From Bombyx mori (Eukaryota > Arthropoda > Insecta > Lepidoptera > Bombycidae): a stretch of 64,000 nucleotides of DNA. This document shows positions 59,611 to 64,000 of the stretch, piece by piece. The stretch lies in assembly GCF_030269925.1 (NCBI RefSeq), contig NC_085112.1, positions 1,303,501 through 1,367,500 on the forward strand, read 5' to 3'. The notes beneath the pieces were generated by a model that searched no databases, was not told the DNA's origin, and saw only the letters and a program-made list of their open reading frames with translations. Position numbers and translations under genes: made by a program. Each line of letters opens with the position of its first letter. Within the stretch, counting starts at the first letter, position 1.

Positions 59611-59879
59611 AAACTGCTCATAATATGTTATAGTAAAATGTTTTTCAACCCCTCTTATTTACAGATCGGGTCGGTTATAAGCACTTATTATGTTATTATA
59701 AGTGTTTTAAACAAACATCCCGTTTTGATTATAAACGACTCTATTAAGGGTTGATCTTCAATGTTGAAAGGGTTCGTTCAATTTGAATGCGATTTTGTTC
59801 AATCATATTTTGTGTAATGATTTTATTATTGAGCCATTTATTTTGGGTAACTAAAAAATTTCCTCTTTAATTTTACTTG

Positions 59880-60195
59880 CCGATGCCGGTCTCAAGCCCG
59901 GATGAGAAAAGAGGAGGGTCAAGTTGGAGTTGAACCTTTCCACCGTAAAAGAGTCAAATGTCTGGCGGCAGTTAATTAGCCGGACCCAAATAAGGCTTCA
60001 GCGGCCTTGAAGAACTAAATCTCTTCCAAAGGCACTGCCGTGGCAGGACGCATGGCCCCACCGCGTTTATTTTCCCAAGAAAGCCTCATTAGGCCACGAC
60101 CCTCAGCATTGAGGACCTGACGACGCGGGCTGCCCAGGACTGGTCATTGCGGCGAACCATCAGGCCCATGTCCAGTAGTGGACCTCTATGACGAA
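59880..60195 (+). mobile_element. LINE 3' end remnant
   Basis: gatgccggtctcaagcccgg, cactgccgtggcaggacgca and cccatgtccagtagtggacc are typical of a lepidopteran LINE 3' region. Decayed. Confidence 0.55.
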
Positions 60196-60382
60196 GATGT
60201 GTAGATCTATGATATATTTATTTGTTATACAGATAAAGTATAGATAGTTAGTTATTTATTATGATAGTTTGTTGTTATTGCAAATTTATTAATTAATATA
60301 TTCCTTTTAATACTGTATAAACTATTATATGTATGTATATGTATATGTGATTGTGTATATATTTGTAATTTAATATAAATTT

Positions 60383-60490
60383 CATTACACCTACCACTAT
60401 CCACTCTGCACTATCTTTGGTTGACTGGTAGAGAATGCCTTAAGGATTAAGTCCGCCAATGTAAATTTTACATGAAGTGTAATAAATAAA
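60383..60490 (+). repeat. Dispersed retroposon tail, copy 2
   Basis: acacctaccactatccactc to catgaagtgtaataaataaa. Confidence 0.7.
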
Positions 60491-60582
60491 TAGATAAATA
60501 TATTTCAGAATTTTATAAATTTATGGAAAATTCGAGATATATATTCTATATAATATGATTTTTTAATGCACAGCTATTTTAC

Positions 60583-60719
60583 TTTTTTTTATTGCTTAGA
60601 TGGGTGGACGAGCTCACAGCCCACCTGGTGTTAAGTGGTTACTGGAGCCCATTAACATCTACAACGTAAATGCGCCACCCACCTTGAGATACAAGTTGTA
60701 AGGTCTCAGTATAGTTACT
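60583..60719 (-). mobile_element. Bm1 SINE tail fragment
   Basis: T run, attgcttagatgggtggacg to aggtctcagtatagtta. Confidence 0.85.
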
Positions 60720-61371
60720 TAAGCCGTAAACAGTTAAATTCTGAGAAAGTCTAATTAACCCCTACATCCGAAGGTGCGGTCATTAGATGATAAAGTTCGC
60801 GTTCAAATTTATGTAAATTAATGTTATTTTAGAAACGGAGCATTCGATTTTGACCCGATGACGCTTTTTCTCAAAAGATTAAGCAATAAAGATGAGCTTT
60901 TAACGATCGTTTTAGAAAGTTATAGGGTTTTGTTTGACTTTCGTCTAATATAGAGCTTATTAGTGTATATATATTTTGAGAAGAGTTGATGGTTTTCTTT
61001 TTTAAATTACTTTTTGCCTCTTATTTGTGATTTAATATTATTATTTATAAAACACAAAAAAAATATTGTTCCTTGCTGGATGTCTTGTTGTTCTCTTCAA
61101 TGAAACGATTTGGCTCGTATTTACAGGTTTATTAAAAGATAAACTGAAGAACAAGTAATAATGATGTGCAATATTGTAGTAGATAATGTAATCGTTAAAG
61201 ATGTATATGCGTTCGCGATCGCTCGATGAAGTGAAGCTCGGTGGTGGGCGAGAATAAAAACTTGTTTGGAGGGGGATTTAGAGATCCTTAACAGTAATGA
61301 TTATGTAAGGTTAGTAATATAATAGAAAAACAACATTATTTAATATAATTTCAGAGTAAAGATAATATCGA
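60720..61371. other. Intergenic sequence, nothing recognised
   Basis: AT-rich; no gene or repeat family seen. Confidence 0.4.
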
Positions 61372-61782
61372 AGGGTGAAAGGTGAAAGTTTAAGCAAAAT
61401 TTTTACAACTTTACAGGAGAGCCCATTAATGTAAAAAATTTGGGAATAATATCATAACAAAAAACTTCTTCAGCCATTTGAATGGAGTAACTGTACTTAT
61501 GTATTATGTAACTATACTTGTGACCTTAGAGCATATATCTCAAGGTGGGTGGCGCATTTACGTCTTAGATGTCTATGGGCTCCAGTAACCACTTATAACC
61601 AGGCAGGCTGTGAGCCCGTCCACCCATCTATGCAATAAAAAAAAGTAAGCTTAATTGAAGTTCAATTAAAAACATCGAACATCGTTGATCCTTAAATATA
61701 ACAAATAAAATGTACATTTAATTACAAAGATTAATGTCGCTTATTAAGCGAATTTCGCTTAAATCAAAAAGTCTTTCACCCC
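61372..61782. mobile_element. MITE, family M2, carrying a Bm1 tail
   Basis: Ends aagggtgaaaggtgaaagtt and aaatcaaaaagtctttcacc. A + strand Bm1 tail sits at 61507-61645. Confidence 0.7.
61507..61645 (+). mobile_element. Bm1 SINE tail inside MITE M2
   Basis: tgtaactatacttgtgacct to atctatgcaataaaaaaaa. Different position and orientation from the Bm1 in the M2 copy at 14810. Confidence 0.8.
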
Positions 61783-61822
61783 GCAATATTATCTATCTTC
61801 TTCTTCTATATATATATATAAA

Positions 61823-62022
61823 CTAGCGACCCGCCCTCGCTTCGCTTCGGAAACATTAAAACAGACATGAAACCAAAAAAAAAAAAAAAGTCGCCTATGT
61901 TCATCAGGGACAATGTCGGCTTCTAATGGTAAAAGAATTGTTTCAAATCGGTCCAGTAGTTTCGGAGCCTATTCGAAACAAACAAACAAACAAATCTTTC
62001 CTCTTTATAATATTAGTATAGA
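61823..62022 (-). mobile_element. Helitron-like element, family H2, reversed and shortened
   Basis: Starts ctagcgacccgccctcgctt and ends ttataatattagtataga. Confidence 0.65.
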
Positions 62023-62719
62023 TGAATTGCTGTTCGTTACTGCGCCATTTTGAGAAGGCGGCACGACATGAGAACCCTCTCATCGTAGCCGCTGGAAACT
62101 ACACACCCGACCCAGTAGACCGAATGGTAAACCGTCGACGTCGCCCAAAGCACGTCATTACGCTGATCCATTAACGGTGCTTTTAGGCACCACAAGCACC
62201 GGTCACCCTCCTCGTCGAACCCGTCGCTTGCGACGAAGGGCTCGACGAGCGAACTAACCCATAGACACAGCCCACTGATTTTCTAGCCGGATCTTCTCAG
62301 TGGGTCGCGTTTCCGATCCGGTGGTAGATTCTGCGAAGCACTGCTCTTGCTAGGGTCAGTGTTAGCAACTCTCCGGTTGAGCCCTGTGAGCTCACCTACA
62401 AACGTTAGGGAGAAGCTGAAATAGCCTCTCAAGGCTATCAGCATAGGTAGGAAAAAAAAATTTCGTTAATCTCGTTAAAACTCGAGAACTACTCGGCTAA
62501 TTTTGGTCTTGAATAATTTGTGGAAGTCCAAGGAAGGTTTAAAAGGTTTAAATAAATATGAAAATGCTCGGAATTAAATAAAAATAACAATTTTGTTTTT
62601 CCTTTGATGTGTCCCCCCTCGGACGGATTCCTTTTGTTTGTTTTAAGTTTATTTTATACAAAAGTTTAGGTCTTATAATTATCGATTGAGGCACTACGAA
62701 GTCGGCCGGGTCAGCTAGT
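62023..62719 (+). mobile_element. Helitron-like element, family H3, split by family C
   Basis: 5' stub tgaattgctgttcgtta (62023-62039), insert 62040-62461, then ttcgttaatctcgttaaaac to gccgggtcagctag and T. The stub directly abuts a reversed H2. Confidence 0.7.
62040..62461 (+). mobile_element. Family C retroposon, about 420 bases, with target duplication
   Basis: The longest dated copy: ctgcgccattttgagaaggc to cataggtaggaaaaaaaaat, flanked by ttcgtta at 62033-62039 and 62462-62468. It gives the best view of the 5' end of this family. Confidence 0.85.
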
Positions 62720-63176
62720 AATAAATAAATATAAATTGAAATATAACATATAAATATGTCTCTATGCTATTTAATAATTTTGGTTAGTAAAAAATACAAA
62801 AAATATTATTATGTTTAAGAAGTATTAATGCAAAATTTCCAAGTATATACATCGTAACGCATAGAACAATTCTCCGGTTAAATTTTTTGTTAATATTCGA
62901 AAATTCAAGTTTAAAATATATTTACCCCATTCCGCCTGCCCCTTGTCCATTCGATCACCCCTGACGACATATGGTAGACTCGTGCCCTTTGATAGAACCG
63001 ACGTGCCCCTCAAGGCGAATACTGTTGGTATTTTGTTTGCATCAGAAATAGGGCAGACTTTAAGTAAATAATATGATATTTTATTAATTGCACTAGATAC
63101 TGGAAAAGCTCATGGTATAACTGGTATAACGCTGCTCTATCTTGAGATAAAGAAATCGAAATCGAAATCGAAATTT
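62720..63176. other. Intergenic sequence, nothing recognised
   Basis: Contains a (gaaatc)n microsatellite at 63152-63175 next to the Bm1 tail. Confidence 0.45.
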
Positions 63177-63608
63177 CTTTTTTTTTATTGCTTAGATGGG
63201 GGCACGAGCTCACGGTCCATCTGATGTTAAGTGGTTACTGGAGCCCATAGACATCTACAACGTAAATGCTGTCTTGAGATATGAATTCTAAGATCTCAGT
63301 ATAGTTACAACGGCTGCCCCACCCATGAAACCGAAACGCATTACTGCTTCACGGCAGAGATAGGCAGGGTGGTGGTACCTACCCGTGTGGACTCACAGGG
63401 AGGTCCTACTACCAGTAATTACACAAATTATAATTTTTCGGGTTTGATTTTTGTTATACGATTCTATTCCTTCACCGTGGAAGTCAATCGTGAACATTTG
63501 TTAAGTACGTATTTCATCAGAAAAATTGGTACCCGCCTGCGGGATTCGAACACCGTTGCATCACTATACGCGAATGCACCGGACGTCTTATCCTTTAGGC
63601 CGCGACAA
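63177..63608 (-). mobile_element. Bm1 SINE, near full length
   Basis: T run to head cttatcctttaggccgcgac, with a small deletion near the tail. Confidence 0.9.
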
Positions 63609-64000
63609 CTTTAAGCACAGACTATATTTTGATGGTCCTGTCTGTTTGATTGATCCCCGAATGAATCACGGTAGGATGATATTCTGATTTCCGCTCAGCA
63701 TCAAGTTAGGTTATTGTACGCTATGCCCAATCTCGATGAGACTCAAGGGTTTTTGGCTTCTTGACTCGTCAATCATCACTCACCAGCAGCGGAATGTGAC
63801 CATGTTAATGTACTTTAGGTCTTCTTCTGCTCCTAAATAATAATAATAATAATTACATTTATTTACTTCACAATACAAATACAAATAAATTTTCAATTAA
63901 TATGACATAAAAAATCTAATTCTAAGCATTATTACAATATATTATACTAACACAGTGGAGATAAAAAGACCGCGGCTCAGCTTTATAGTAGCTGAAACTA
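63609..64000. other. Window end, nothing recognised
   Basis: Contains a (aat)n microsatellite at about 63835-63855. Confidence 0.4.

Noticed and set aside
1..64000. CRISPR arrays, operons or phage systems
   Set aside because: Spliced genes, SINEs and LINEs show a eukaryotic nuclear genome; no regularly spaced repeats occur.

Overview
This is insect nuclear DNA, almost certainly from a silkworm (Bombyx mori or a close relative). The main reason is the dense scatter of one tRNA-headed SINE that matches Bombyx Bm1 as I know it: a head with A- and B-box sequences, a conserved body, and a tail ending in gcaataaaa(n). About thirty copies or fragments lie on both strands. Long AT-rich introns, GT-AG exons and several lepidopteran-type LINE, Helitron and MITE families agree. 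There are no bacterial features.

Layout. (1) 1-9845, + strand: the last eleven coding exons of a large cadherin. They encode ectodomain repeats, a ferredoxin-like membrane-adjacent region, one transmembrane helix and a cytoplasmic tail. All splice phases join into one 503-codon reading frame, open at its 5' end beyond the window. The best guess is the CDH23/PCDH15/CDHR2-type group. (2) 9846-12800: 3' flank or UTR of this gene. It contains a second possible C-terminal exon (11092-11191) and a diverged inverted copy of that exon on the other strand (11436-11518). (3) 18953-43142, - strand: a gene assembled here from five separate exons, all in phase 0. It would encode a 235-residue secreted, mostly helical protein with a signal peptide and a furin-like RVKR site. 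I do not recognise the family. (4) 37240 to about 41000, - strand, inside intron 1 of that gene: a non-LTR retrotransposon with an uninterrupted 986-codon endonuclease-reverse transcriptase. (5) 41-64 kb: mostly repeats, with weaker gene evidence: a membrane-protein terminal exon (51884-52129, -), a possible Ig-type mini-exon (54465-54531, +) and an 88-codon ORF (54802-55068, +).

Repeats make up much of the rest: Bm1; 5'-truncated tails of the intact LINE; a second polyA-tailed retroposon family ending ggtaggaaaaaa (called family C here); RTE-like LINE 3' ends; three families of Helitron-like elements ending in CTAG-T; and at least six MITE families. Several are nested with visible target-site duplications, so their order of insertion can be read. 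Coordinates of old repeats are approximate to about 5-15 bases. Family names rest on recognition alone, without database searches.
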